Assembly: GCA_034421015.1 (NCBI GenBank) | Contig: DAOUKT010000037.1 | Span: 1 to 64,000 of the forward strand | Origin: DAOUJW01 sp034421015 | Lineage (GTDB): Bacteria; Chloroflexota; Dehalococcoidia; Lucifugimonadales; UBA2985 | DNA: 64,000 nucleotides | Direction of reading: 5' to 3' | Part shown: positions 57,212-64,000 of the stretch, one piece after another | Numbering within the stretch: the first letter of the stretch is position 1 | How the letters are laid out: every line of letters begins with the position of its first letter | Made by a program: the position numbers and the translations under genes | Notes under the pieces: model-generated | Databases searched by the model: none | Told to the model about the DNA's origin: nothing | Seen by the model: the letters and a program-made list of their open reading frames with translations, nothing else

Positions 57212-58720
57212 TCACCTCTGAGCCAGGGACTCCGCCAGGTTGATGAGAGTCCGGGTGGGCACTCCCGTTGCGCCCTTGACCTGATACCCGGACTCCTTAT
57301 CCGACATGAAGGTCCCGGCTATGTCCAGGTGCACCCAGGGCGTGTCCTCGCTGAACTCCGCCAGGAACTGCGCCGCAGTTATCGACCCCGCCTTCCTGCC
57401 GCCGGTGTTCTTCACGTCGGCAACCAGGCTCTTGTTCTGCTCCTTGTACTCCTCGTACATGGGCATCTGCCAGATGCGCTCTCCGGACGTCTCTCCGGCC
57501 TGCACGACCGCCTGCAACAGGTCCTGGTTGTTGGTGAAGGCCCCTGAGCAGACATCGCCAAGTGCTGTCACCATAGCGCCGGTGAGCGTAGCCACGTCCA
57601 CCAGCCTGGTTATGCCCATCCGGCGGGCGTAGCACAGGGCGTCCGAGAGCACCAGGCGGCCCTCCGCGTCGGTGTTCTCCACCTCAACGGTCTTGCCGCT
57701 CATGGTGCGCAGCACGTCGCCCGGCTTCTGCGCGGAGCCGCTGGGCATGTTCTCGGTGGCCGCGGCAATGGCCGTCACGTTCAGCCTCGGCTTGAGCTGG
57801 GCAATGGCTTTCATGGCCGAGACGACGGCGGCGCCGCCGGACATATCGCCCTTCATATCGCCCATGCCGTCCGCGCCCTTCAGGGAAATGCCGCCGGTGT
57901 CGAAGGTAATGCCCTTGCCAAGCAGTCCCAGGTTGTTGCCGGGATTGTCCGGGTCGCCCTTGTACTCCATCACGATGAACTTGGGAGGCTCGACGCTGCC
58001 CCTGGCCACCCCAAGGAGCCCGCCCATGCCAAGCTCCTCCATCTCCGGTTGGTCAATTACAGTCAGCTCCAGGCCGTGTTCACCGGCAATCTGCGTGGCA
58101 ATCTCCTCGATGTGGGTAGGCGTCATGTGGTTGGAAGGCTCGTTGACCATGTCCCGGGCCAGCATTGCCGCCTCCGCAAAGGCCCTTCCTCTGTCCAGCG
58201 ACTCCTGCATTGACGCGAGCTTCCCTGAGTCAGACTCGACCACGGCCAACTCATTCAACCCCTTATCTTCATCCCCCTGGCTGCTCATGTGCCTCTTGAA
58301 GGTGTAGAGGCCCAGCAGGCTGCCCTCTGCGATGGCCTGGGCCGACTCGCCCGCGTCCATCCCTCCGATGCCCGCGCCGTGAAGGATAGTGCCGACCTTC
58401 TCGATGCCGGCGCCCCGCAGCCTCCGGCAGACGGCTCCCATCACCTGCCGCACAACCTCCGCATTGAAGCGGTCGGCCTTGCCCAGGCCCGCCACCACCA
58501 CGCGGCCGGGCGGAATCCTGCCCAGGGTGTGAATAACGGTGATTTCGCCCTTCTTGCCCTTGATCTCGCCGTCGGCAATGAGCTTTGAAATGGCCCCGTC
58601 CAGGGCACTGTCCGCCGCGCCGGTCGCGCCCCCTGGGGACGTGACTCCCTCAAAGAGGTTCACAACCACTGCGCCAGCGTCGAACTGCGTAATATCGCCT
58701 GAAACTGCCTTGATCTCCAT
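57212..58720 (-). CDS. pepA: Leucyl aminopeptidase (M17 family)
   Basis: A 502-residue cytosolic aminopeptidase that removes N-terminal residues from peptides with two zinc or manganese ions. The M17 signature NTDAEGRLVLSDAL is present, with GKGITFDTGGISLKG carrying the metal-binding Lys and Asp, and MKGDMSGGAAVVSAM. The N-terminal macro-like domain spans about residues 1-170. AAGGAAAC precedes the ATG. The toxin-antitoxin pair lies 100 nt upstream of its 3' end on the same strand; the kinase gene is 33 nt upstream of its start. Confidence 0.95.
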   Translation of the reverse strand: MEIKAVSGDITQFDAGAVVVNLFEGVTSPGGATGAADSALDGAISKLIADGEIKGKKGEITVIHTLGRIPPGRVVVAGLGKADRFNAEVVRQVMGAVCRRLRGAGIEKVGTILHGAGIGGMDAGESAQAIAEGSLLGLYTFKRHMSSQGDEDKGLNELAVVESDSGKLASMQESLDRGRAFAEAAMLARDMVNEPSNHMTPTHIEEIATQIAGEHGLELTVIDQPEMEELGMGGLLGVARGSVEPPKFIVMEYKGDPDNPGNNLGLLGKGITFDTGGISLKGADGMGDMKGDMSGGAAVVSAMKAIAQLKPRLNVTAIAAATENMPSGSAQKPGDVLRTMSGKTVEVENTDAEGRLVLSDALCYARRMGITRLVDVATLTGAMVTALGDVCSGAFTNNQDLLQAVVQAGETSGERIWQMPMYEEYKEQNKSLVADVKNTGGRKAGSITAAQFLAEFSEDTPWVHLDIAGTFMSDKESGYQVKGATGVPTRTLINLAESLAQR

Positions 58721-58753
58721 GTTTCCTTCCTTTCTAGATAGCGATGAGCCGTC

Positions 58754-59356
58754 TTATACTCTCACCCAACGCTGTATCTCCCGAACAATCTTCTCCACGA
58801 CGGGCTTGATGTCCCTGGACGTATCGACGGCCAGGTGATTCCGGCGTATGGGCTCCGCCGATGACGCCATACGGTCGTAGACTGAGCGGCCGGCGGAGGA
58901 GTTGTCCTCCGGGTCGGCAGCCCCTTCGTCCCTCCGACCGAGCCTATGGGCCACCACCTCCGGGGGAGCCTCCATCCGCACCAGGATAAGCCTGGCGTTG
59001 GCCCTGTGCGCAATGTTGTAGAGCCGCTCCCTGTTGGACTCCACAAGGTTTGTGGCGTCCAGCAGGACGGGGATGCGCCTGCACGCCATCTCCTCTATGA
59101 GCGCGTGGCAGGCCCTGAACAGCCGGGCGCTCTCCTCCGCCGAGTAGTCCGGCTCGGGAAACAGGGCGCGCCGCATGACGTCCGTCTCCACAACCGCGAT
59201 CGGGAAGCGCTCCGCCAGGCGACGGCTGAAGTACGACTTTCCGGTCCCCGGCAGACCGCTGACCACAACCAGCACCGCTCGCGGCAGCGGGTCCGGCACC
59301 GATGGAAGATGCCACTGCAGCAGGCTTACGTCGTCTGACAGGAGAGCTTTCTTCAT
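58754..59356 (-). CDS. AAA-type small kinase (P-loop, adenylate-kinase-like)
   Basis: A ~200-residue P-loop kinase. The Walker A motif SGLPGTGKS is near the N-terminus, followed by VVETDVMRR (substrate/aspartate region), a lid with several arginines (HRLGRRDEG), and VLLDATNLVESNRE, the pattern of gluconate/T4-polynucleotide-kinase-like small kinases. The ATG at 59356 is used because it begins the compact protein; a GTG eight codons earlier (59380) is possible. The phosphorylated substrate is not identified. It lies just upstream of pepA. Confidence 0.8.
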   Translation of the reverse strand: MKKALLSDDVSLLQWHLPSVPDPLPRAVLVVVSGLPGTGKSYFSRRLAERFPIAVVETDVMRRALFPEPDYSAEESARLFRACHALIEEMACRRIPVLLDATNLVESNRERLYNIAHRANARLILVRMEAPPEVVAHRLGRRDEGAADPEDNSSAGRSVYDRMASSAEPIRRNHLAVDTSRDIKPVVEKIVREIQRWVRV

Positions 59357-59380
59357 ACCACCATAGATGAAGGGGGCCAC

Positions 59381-59548
59381 GATGCGAGAGCGTCCAATGT
59401 CGCGCCTTCATTATATTCCCGCGTCCTCGCGCAGGCAACGAGTGGAGGAGGCGTGGGTATTCCACCCCAACGGAGCATAGATGGTATTCTTGGCGTATAT
59501 TGGTCATGGCAGCTTTAGAGCGCCGTATCAAGCCAAAGCTGGAGGATT
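59381..59548. other. Divergent gap, no gene
   Basis: Non-coding; TATATT at 59496-59501 looks like a -10 box for the GIY-YIG gene but lacks a clear -35 partner. Nothing else is seen. Confidence 0.4.
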
Positions 59549-60151
59549 ATGCCAACAAATTTCTATTACGTCTATGCCCTTAAAGATCCCAGGTCATCGC
59601 CAGCGAAGCCCTTCTACATCGGGAAAGGCACGGGCAGTCGAGCCTACGATCATCTGGTCACGCCGGATAGAACGCGAAAATACGCTCGTATTCAAGAGAT
59701 TACTGCCACAGGCCGCAAGCCCCTGGTAGACATTCTGGTTGATAACCTGTCTGAGACTGAAGCACTCCGCATTGAAGCCGAGCTCATCGCAGCATTCGGT
59801 ACGGAAGAGACGGGCGGCCTGCTTACAAACTCGGTAGTACCTGCCGGATTGAGTCCAAAGAAGAGCTCCAGTATTGTTGTTCCACAAGGTGCAGTTGAGC
59901 AAGCACAACTGGCATTGGCATTGCTTAAAGAAGCTGTCGAAAAGCTCATTGCCGCCAATCCGGATGGTATAACAAACTCAGAAGTAGCCGGGTGTTTGGG
60001 CCTCCGCAGCGATTATCGCGGGAGGCAGAAAGACTACCTCTCCTACAGTGTTCTTGGGCTGCTGCTCAGAGAAGGCCGCGTGGCGCGTCGCGAAGGGCGT
60101 CCTCCACGGCACATCTCTTCATCTTCTGACCATCTAGCGCAAAAGGTGTGA
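59549..60151 (+). CDS. GIY-YIG nuclease-fold protein with C-terminal winged helix
   Basis: A 200-residue protein with an N-terminal GIY-YIG-like fold: FYYVYALKDPRSSPAKPFYIGKG (in two parts, YVYAL and PFYIGKG), a central helix with RTRKYARIQE and LVDNLSETEALRIEAELIAAFG carrying the conserved glutamate. The C-terminal half (EAVEKLIAANPDGITNSEVAG, LGLLLREGRVARREG) forms a winged helix. Such proteins include DNA nucleases and LEM-like or restriction relatives. GGAGGATT precedes the ATG. Its codon use is more AT-rich than its neighbours, hinting at acquisition. No restriction or phage genes are adjacent. Confidence 0.75.
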   Translation: MPTNFYYVYALKDPRSSPAKPFYIGKGTGSRAYDHLVTPDRTRKYARIQEITATGRKPLVDILVDNLSETEALRIEAELIAAFGTEETGGLLTNSVVPAGLSPKKSSSIVVPQGAVEQAQLALALLKEAVEKLIAANPDGITNSEVAGCLGLRSDYRGRQKDYLSYSVLGLLLREGRVARREGRPPRHISSSSDHLAQKV

Positions 60152-60171
60152 GGCGGTGTAGGCCGCGCATC

Positions 60172-61041
60172 TCACTCCACTGAGTGGAAGGCGATACCCA
60201 TAAGCCCCGGGCCCGTGTGGGACCCGATGACCGGGGTTGTCTCGCTCACCAGCGCCTCAACGCAGTTGAACTCCGAAAGCAGCCTCTGCCTGAGAATCTC
60301 TGCGTCGTCCGGGGCGATTGCGTGCATAACATTCGCGCGGAACGGCGCGCCGCCCGTGCGCTGGCGGACCAGGGCCAGCAACCGTTCCATAGCCCTCCGC
60401 CTGGTCCTGGGACGGTCCAAGGGCCGAACCCCACCGTCCCTGAACTCCAGAAGGGGTTTCAGCTTCAGGACGGAGCCTGTGAATGCCGCCATTCCCGGTA
60501 TCCGGCCCCCCTTCCACAGGTAGTACAGCGTATCCAGAAAGGCCAGCAGCTCGACGCCACGCCCCACACGCTGGGCCTCCGCCTTGACCTCGTCCAGGTC
60601 AACGCCTCCCGCGGCCGCTCGCGCCGCAGCCAGCGCCACCAGCCCCTCGGCGGCGGCCGCTGCCTGGGTGTCCACAACCTCGATCCTGGTATCCGGCAAA
60701 GACCGCTGGGCCATCTCCGCAGAGGCCAGGGCCACGTTGTACGTGGCGCTGATGGAGGACAGGACCGTCAGGCACAGAACGCTGTCTGCGATAGACGCGG
60801 CGGCAGAGAAGGCCTCCAGGAAGCTGGCGGGACTGGGGGCGGAGGTGACGGGTAAATGCTCGCACTTGGGCAGGAGGTTGTAGAACTGGCTGGGTGATAT
60901 GTCGACGCCGTCGCGGTATGTCTTTCCATCAATGGAGAGCTGCATGGGAACAACGTGCAGCTTGAGGTCGTCCACGAGGGCCGGGGGAAGGCAGACTGCG
61001 CTATCGACTACCAGGGCTACTTTCGCTTGCAAGATAAGCAC
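60172..61041 (-). CDS. DegV family fatty-acid-binding protein
   Basis: A 289-residue DegV (FakB-like) protein that binds a fatty acid and presents it for phosphorylation by FakA. The N-terminal LVVDSAVCLPPAL and the segment DGVDISPSQFYNLL, TSAPSPASF, and SSISATYNVALASAEM contain the serines that hold the lipid. GGRIPGMAAFTGSVLKLKP is the second lobe. No fakA is adjacent. The start is GTG at 61041. It ends 20 nt from the convergent GIY-YIG gene. Confidence 0.9.
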   Translation of the reverse strand: MLILQAKVALVVDSAVCLPPALVDDLKLHVVPMQLSIDGKTYRDGVDISPSQFYNLLPKCEHLPVTSAPSPASFLEAFSAAASIADSVLCLTVLSSISATYNVALASAEMAQRSLPDTRIEVVDTQAAAAAEGLVALAAARAAAGGVDLDEVKAEAQRVGRGVELLAFLDTLYYLWKGGRIPGMAAFTGSVLKLKPLLEFRDGGVRPLDRPRTRRRAMERLLALVRQRTGGAPFRANVMHAIAPDDAEILRQRLLSEFNCVEALVSETTPVIGSHTGPGLMGIAFHSVE

Positions 61042-61089
61042 CCCATCGCAGAAATGAGGGCCTGTGTCCGTTGAGGTCGGTATCCTGAC

Positions 61090-62082
61090 TTAGCCGGCGC
61101 CGGTGGAAGACCGCTCGACGTCCATGGAGTCCAGCCACTCGTCGTCGCTGGCTATCCTGGACTCCAGCAAGTACGGGCTCAGCAGGAAGGCCACGCAGAT
61201 CGCCGACATCAGTATGAGGCCGAGAGGGCCGGCCTCGCTCCTGTAGCTCAAGTAGACCAGCGCGAACACAACGGGAATGGCTATGAGCAGCAGGCCCAGC
61301 TTGTACAGCCTCTGCCTGATTCGGCAGAAAGTGGCCGTGGTGATTGCCAGGGCCAGCAGCCCCATGGCGGTGTAGCCGTCCGTCAACTGGAACTGTTCGG
61401 TCTGGTAGGCCAGCATCCCGCCCCGGCCCTGGAGGAAGACCAGCCACGTGGCAATGAACGGGAAGGGAAGACCCATGAGGGAAGCGAATATCCAGTCGGT
61501 CCTGACGACCCGCACCAGCACGGCTGACAAAACGGGAATCGCCAGGGGAATGTAGATCAGGATGCCCAGGTACGCCAGGGGATGTAGTGGAAGGGTTCCT
61601 TCAGTCACCAGGCTCCACACTCCGGTCACCAGCGCCATGAAGGCGAAGAACCAGACTGCAACCGGAGCGGCCATGCTGTAGCCAACCCAGGGATACACCC
61701 ACACCGGCCTTCCGCTCCGCCACGCCCCCACCGCTATTGCGAGTATGGCGGCGTATCCCAGTGCTATCCAGACCGGGTTTGACCAGAGGTGTAGAGAGAA
61801 GTAAAGCGCCGTGAGTATGTGGGGAACGCTTGCAAGAGCGGCGTCGCCCAGGGACGTGCGGCTGTGGGTGTTGTACATCCCCTCAGCGATGGCGTTGGGG
61901 CTGCCCAGTCCCCGCAACGCCTCCTCCATTGAGGCGTCCTCGGACATACCCTGTTCCTGCAACTCCAGAGCCCTCTCTTCAACGTGGCTCTGGATCTCCC
62001 GGAGGATCTCTTTCTCCTTCCGGGGACCCAGATGCAGGGATTTCCTGAGGTGTTTAAGATAGACCCTGACTTCAGAGCTCAT
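61090..62082 (-). CDS. Membrane protein with N-terminal HAAS-type domain
   Basis: A 330-residue protein. The first ~75 residues are a soluble helical domain (VRVYLKHLRKSLHLGPRKEK, EILREIQSHVEERALEL, EEALRGLGSPNAIAEGM) of the HAAS/DUF1700 type that is often found beside PadR regulators. The rest has about eight to nine membrane helices in pairs. Its start is 19 nt after the PadR gene, in the same operon. These pairs are common in Gram-positive and Chloroflexota genomes, where PadR controls the membrane partner. The transported or sensed molecule is unknown. Confidence 0.8.
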   Translation of the reverse strand: MSSEVRVYLKHLRKSLHLGPRKEKEILREIQSHVEERALELQEQGMSEDASMEEALRGLGSPNAIAEGMYNTHSRTSLGDAALASVPHILTALYFSLHLWSNPVWIALGYAAILAIAVGAWRSGRPVWVYPWVGYSMAAPVAVWFFAFMALVTGVWSLVTEGTLPLHPLAYLGILIYIPLAIPVLSAVLVRVVRTDWIFASLMGLPFPFIATWLVFLQGRGGMLAYQTEQFQLTDGYTAMGLLALAITTATFCRIRQRLYKLGLLLIAIPVVFALVYLSYRSEAGPLGLILMSAICVAFLLSPYLLESRIASDDEWLDSMDVERSSTGAG

Positions 62083-62101
62083 TGCGGTTGTCCGGTGGTT
62101 G

Positions 62102-62437
62102 TTACTGGGATGCGTTAGTCTCGATGATCATGTTGGCCGCATGGGAGAAGCTCTTCCACTCCTCCAGCAGGCTCTCAAGGAACTTCTGGCCCTTGGCCGT
62201 CATGTGATAGTAGCGGCGATTCTGGCCGCTGGCCGAGGTGCGCCACCTGCCGTCTATCAGCCCATCCTCCTCCAGACGATGCAGAGCGGAGTACAGGGTG
62301 CCCTCCTTGAACCGGAAGTACCCGTTGCTCCGGTTGTCCATCTCCCTCACCATCTGATAGCCGTACATTGGCTCCAAGGCAAGCAGGGAGAGCAACAGCG
62401 TCTCGGTGCTCCCTTTCAGTAATTCTCTTCGGTACAT
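62102..62437 (-). CDS. PadR-family transcriptional regulator
   Basis: A 111-residue winged-helix regulator. Motifs LLSLLALEPMYGYQMVREMD, FKEGTLYSALHRLEEDGLI, RRYYHMTAKGQKFLESLLEEW fit the PadR family, which represses its own operon and drug- or stress-related membrane genes. It heads the two-gene operon with the HAAS-type membrane protein. A ligand is not predictable. Confidence 0.92.
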   Translation of the reverse strand: MYRRELLKGSTETLLLSLLALEPMYGYQMVREMDNRSNGYFRFKEGTLYSALHRLEEDGLIDGRWRTSASGQNRRYYHMTAKGQKFLESLLEEWKSFSHAANMIIETNASQ

Positions 62438-62610
62438 AACTCCCCCATACCTTTACAGGTTGAGGCTATTATTGCCCATACCACTTGTTGGGTCAACCCT
62501 TGCGCCGCCTCTGGGCCAATCCCCTTACGTGCGTGTCATTCGCGTCATCGCCCCTGCATCCCGCCGCGTGCGTGTGATATATTTGAGCAAAGCCGTCACA
62601 GCGAGGAGAT

Positions 62611-63105
62611 ATGTTCACCCTAGGCATACTGACCAGCAGCGATATGGGTTCCAAGGGGGAGCGAGAGGACACCAGCGGGCAGACCATAAAGGACATACTC
62701 ACGCCCCTGGGCTTCACCGTCCAGAACTACGAGATAGTGCCGGACGAGGCCTCTATCATATCCGCCAGACTGACGGAGTGGGCCGATAGCGGGGAGGTGG
62801 ACCTGATTGTGACCACCGGAGGGACCGGCCTGGGTCCGAGAGACGTTACCCCTGAAGCCACACAAGCCGTGATTCATCGCCCCGTGCCCGGTATTCCAGA
62901 GGCCATGCGCCAGGCCGGCATGACTCAAACCCCCTTCGCCATGATAAGCCGGGGAATTGCGGGCGCACGCGGCAGCTGCCTGATCATCAACCTGCCGGGA
63001 AGCCCCAGAGGGGTCAGGGAGAACCTGGAGGCGGTGGTGGCAGTCATCCCCCACGCGCTGGAGACTCTCAAAAGGGCCAGGACGGAGACGCACCCAACGC
63101 AGTAG
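62611..63105 (+). CDS. MogA/MoaB-family molybdenum cofactor protein
   Basis: A 164-residue protein of the MogA/MoaB family, which adenylates molybdopterin or inserts molybdate. The core TTGGTGLGPRDVTPEAT and NLPGSPRGVRENLEAV are clear, and the N-terminal GILTSSDMGSKGEREDTSG matches the fold. AGGAG lies 6 nt before the ATG. It is followed by trmD with 1 nt between, so they are cotranscribed. It would support the molybdenum hydroxylase at 8021-10351, though they are far apart. Confidence 0.9.
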   Translation: MFTLGILTSSDMGSKGEREDTSGQTIKDILTPLGFTVQNYEIVPDEASIISARLTEWADSGEVDLIVTTGGTGLGPRDVTPEATQAVIHRPVPGIPEAMRQAGMTQTPFAMISRGIAGARGSCLIINLPGSPRGVRENLEAVVAVIPHALETLKRARTETHPTQ

Positions 63106-63106
63106 C

Positions 63107-63865
63107 ATGAGCATGGACATCCACATCCTTACCCTGTTCCCGGACATGTTCCGGGGGCCGTTCGACGAGAGCATAGTCAAGCGCGCCGTGGAACGCGGCC
63201 TGGCGTCCATCCACATCCACAACCTTCGCGACTACGCCCTGGACAAGCATCGCGTGGTGGACGACTACCCATTCGGCGGCGGCGGCGGCATGGTCCTCAA
63301 GCCGGAGCCCCTCTTCCGCGCCGTAGAGGACTTGAGGTTGCGAATATCGGAGGCCGGTTCCCCCGAGCGGGCGGCCGAGGCCCTTGTCGTGCTGCTCACG
63401 CCCCAAGGCAGGGTGCTGGACCAGGAAGCGGCCGGCCGTCTGGCAATGAGCCGGGACCTAGTCCTCATCTGCGGCCACTACGAGGGTGTGGACGAACGCG
63501 TGAGGGAGCATCTGGTCGACTGCGAGATCAGCATCGGGGACTACGTGCTGAGCGGCGGGGAGGTGCCGGCGATGGCGCTGGTGGATGCGATGGTCCGCCT
63601 GCTGCCCGGAGCGGTGGGCGACACAGCCTCCATCGAGGACGACTCCCACGCGTCGGGCCTTCTCCAGTTCCCCCAGTACACCAGGCCGGCCAAGTTCAGA
63701 GACTGGGAGACGCCGCCGGTTCTCCTCTCCGGAAACCATGAAGAGGTGAGACGCTGGAGGCGGCTGCAAGCCCTGCGCCGTACCCGGCGCCATCGCCCCG
63801 ACCTGCTGGAGAAGGCGCCCCTCACCCCGGAGGACATTCGCCTGCTGGAAGAGACGGAGGGCTAG
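63107..63865 (+). CDS. trmD: tRNA (guanine-37-N1)-methyltransferase
   Basis: A 252-residue TrmD that methylates G37 next to the anticodon of several tRNAs using SAM, which prevents frameshifts. The trefoil-knot motifs are visible: LVLICGHYEGVDERV, CEISIGDYVLSGGEVPAMAL and TRPAKFRDWETPPVLLSGNH (in parts), together with DDYPFGGGGGMVLKP. It starts right after the mogA-like stop without a separate ribosome site. The usual neighbours rimM and rplS are not adjacent here. Confidence 0.96.
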   Translation: MSMDIHILTLFPDMFRGPFDESIVKRAVERGLASIHIHNLRDYALDKHRVVDDYPFGGGGGMVLKPEPLFRAVEDLRLRISEAGSPERAAEALVVLLTPQGRVLDQEAAGRLAMSRDLVLICGHYEGVDERVREHLVDCEISIGDYVLSGGEVPAMALVDAMVRLLPGAVGDTASIEDDSHASGLLQFPQYTRPAKFRDWETPPVLLSGNHEEVRRWRRLQALRRTRRHRPDLLEKAPLTPEDIRLLEETEG

Positions 63866-63883
63866 GGGATGGAGGAACGCATA

Positions 63884-64000
63884 ATGACCAGGCATCCCCA
63901 GGGCAAGAGTGGCGTCAACATCAGCAGGCGCAAGTACGAAACCATGCGGGACGCAATTGTCGACGCGCTGGCCGCCTCCGGGCCAATGACCCACACGGAC
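63884..64000 (+). CDS. Start of a hypothetical gene, cut by the window end (DUF6958-like)
   Basis: The first 39 codons encode TRHPQGKSGVNISRRKYETM, then RDAIVDALAASGPMTHTD. This resembles small hypothetical proteins of the DUF6958 type. GGAGG at 63871-63875 lies 8 nt before the ATG at 63884; an earlier ATG at 63869 in frame is less well placed. It follows trmD after 18 nt and may share its transcript. Confidence 0.6.
   Translation, partial: MTRHPQGKSGVNISRRKYETMRDAIVDALAASGPMTHTD

Overview
The window is a GC-rich bacterial chromosome segment with dense, mostly intact genes. The best guess for the source is an uncultivated Chloroflexota lineage of the SAR202/Dehalococcoidia type. This is inferred from an 11-gene complex I operon without the NADH-input subunits, repeated families for degradation of organic compounds (CaiB/BaiF CoA-transferases, amidases, phosphotriesterase-like and MBL-fold hydrolases, PIG-L, Gfo/Idh oxidoreductases, an orphan xanthine-dehydrogenase-type subunit), and many short palindromic repeats between genes. 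No rRNA or phylogenetic marker was compared, so the taxonomy is inference.

Layout. 1-18.6 kb is accessory catabolism: DinB, MBL hydrolase, two pairs of a small GatC/AtzG-like protein with an amidase (one on each strand), two tandem CoA-transferases flanked by direct copies of a long repeat, a large molybdenum hydroxylase subunit, PIG-L, Gfo/Idh, an acyl-CoA synthetase half, VOC, phosphotriesterase-like, MsrA, dienelactone hydrolase and a second DinB. 18.7-21.1 kb (minus strand) holds a PDZ/S41 lipoprotein protease, smpB and tmRNA. 21.8-32.4 kb is the operon nuoABCDHIJK-small gene-LMN. 33.2-34.7 kb holds NAD kinase and a NUDIX hydrolase. 34.7-46.0 kb is central carbon metabolism: sdhA, sdhB and a CCG-domain subunit on the plus strand, meeting fumarase beta and alpha, malate dehydrogenase, isocitrate dehydrogenase, a PycB-like subunit and a carboxyltransferase subunit on the minus strand across a strong terminator hairpin.

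46.3-64 kb is mixed: an unrecognised repeat-containing membrane protein, MBL and Gfo/Idh enzymes, a peroxiredoxin-like gene with an in-frame TGA at its active site, tRNA-Arg, an SMP-30-like lactonase, enoyl-CoA hydratase, an FKBP lipoprotein, a NYN-domain protein, a MITE-like element, a second winged-helix MBL protein, tRNA-His, a BrnT toxin with an unusual antitoxin, leucyl aminopeptidase, a small kinase, a GIY-YIG protein, DegV, a PadR/membrane protein pair, a MogA/MoaB-type protein, trmD and the start of a further gene.

The standout observation is the peroxiredoxin-like gene at 50433-50945 on the minus strand. A single frame runs through one TGA at the position where relatives carry the redox cysteine (U-x-x-C), and a hairpin with bacterial SECIS geometry follows 8 nt downstream. 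Others of interest are the chimeric BrnA/HigA-like antitoxin, the triple-repeat membrane protein, a repeat insertion that appears to have duplicated the nadK promoter, an SMP-30 gene whose only well-placed start is ATA, and a TCA-cycle supercluster with a non-classical succinate dehydrogenase.
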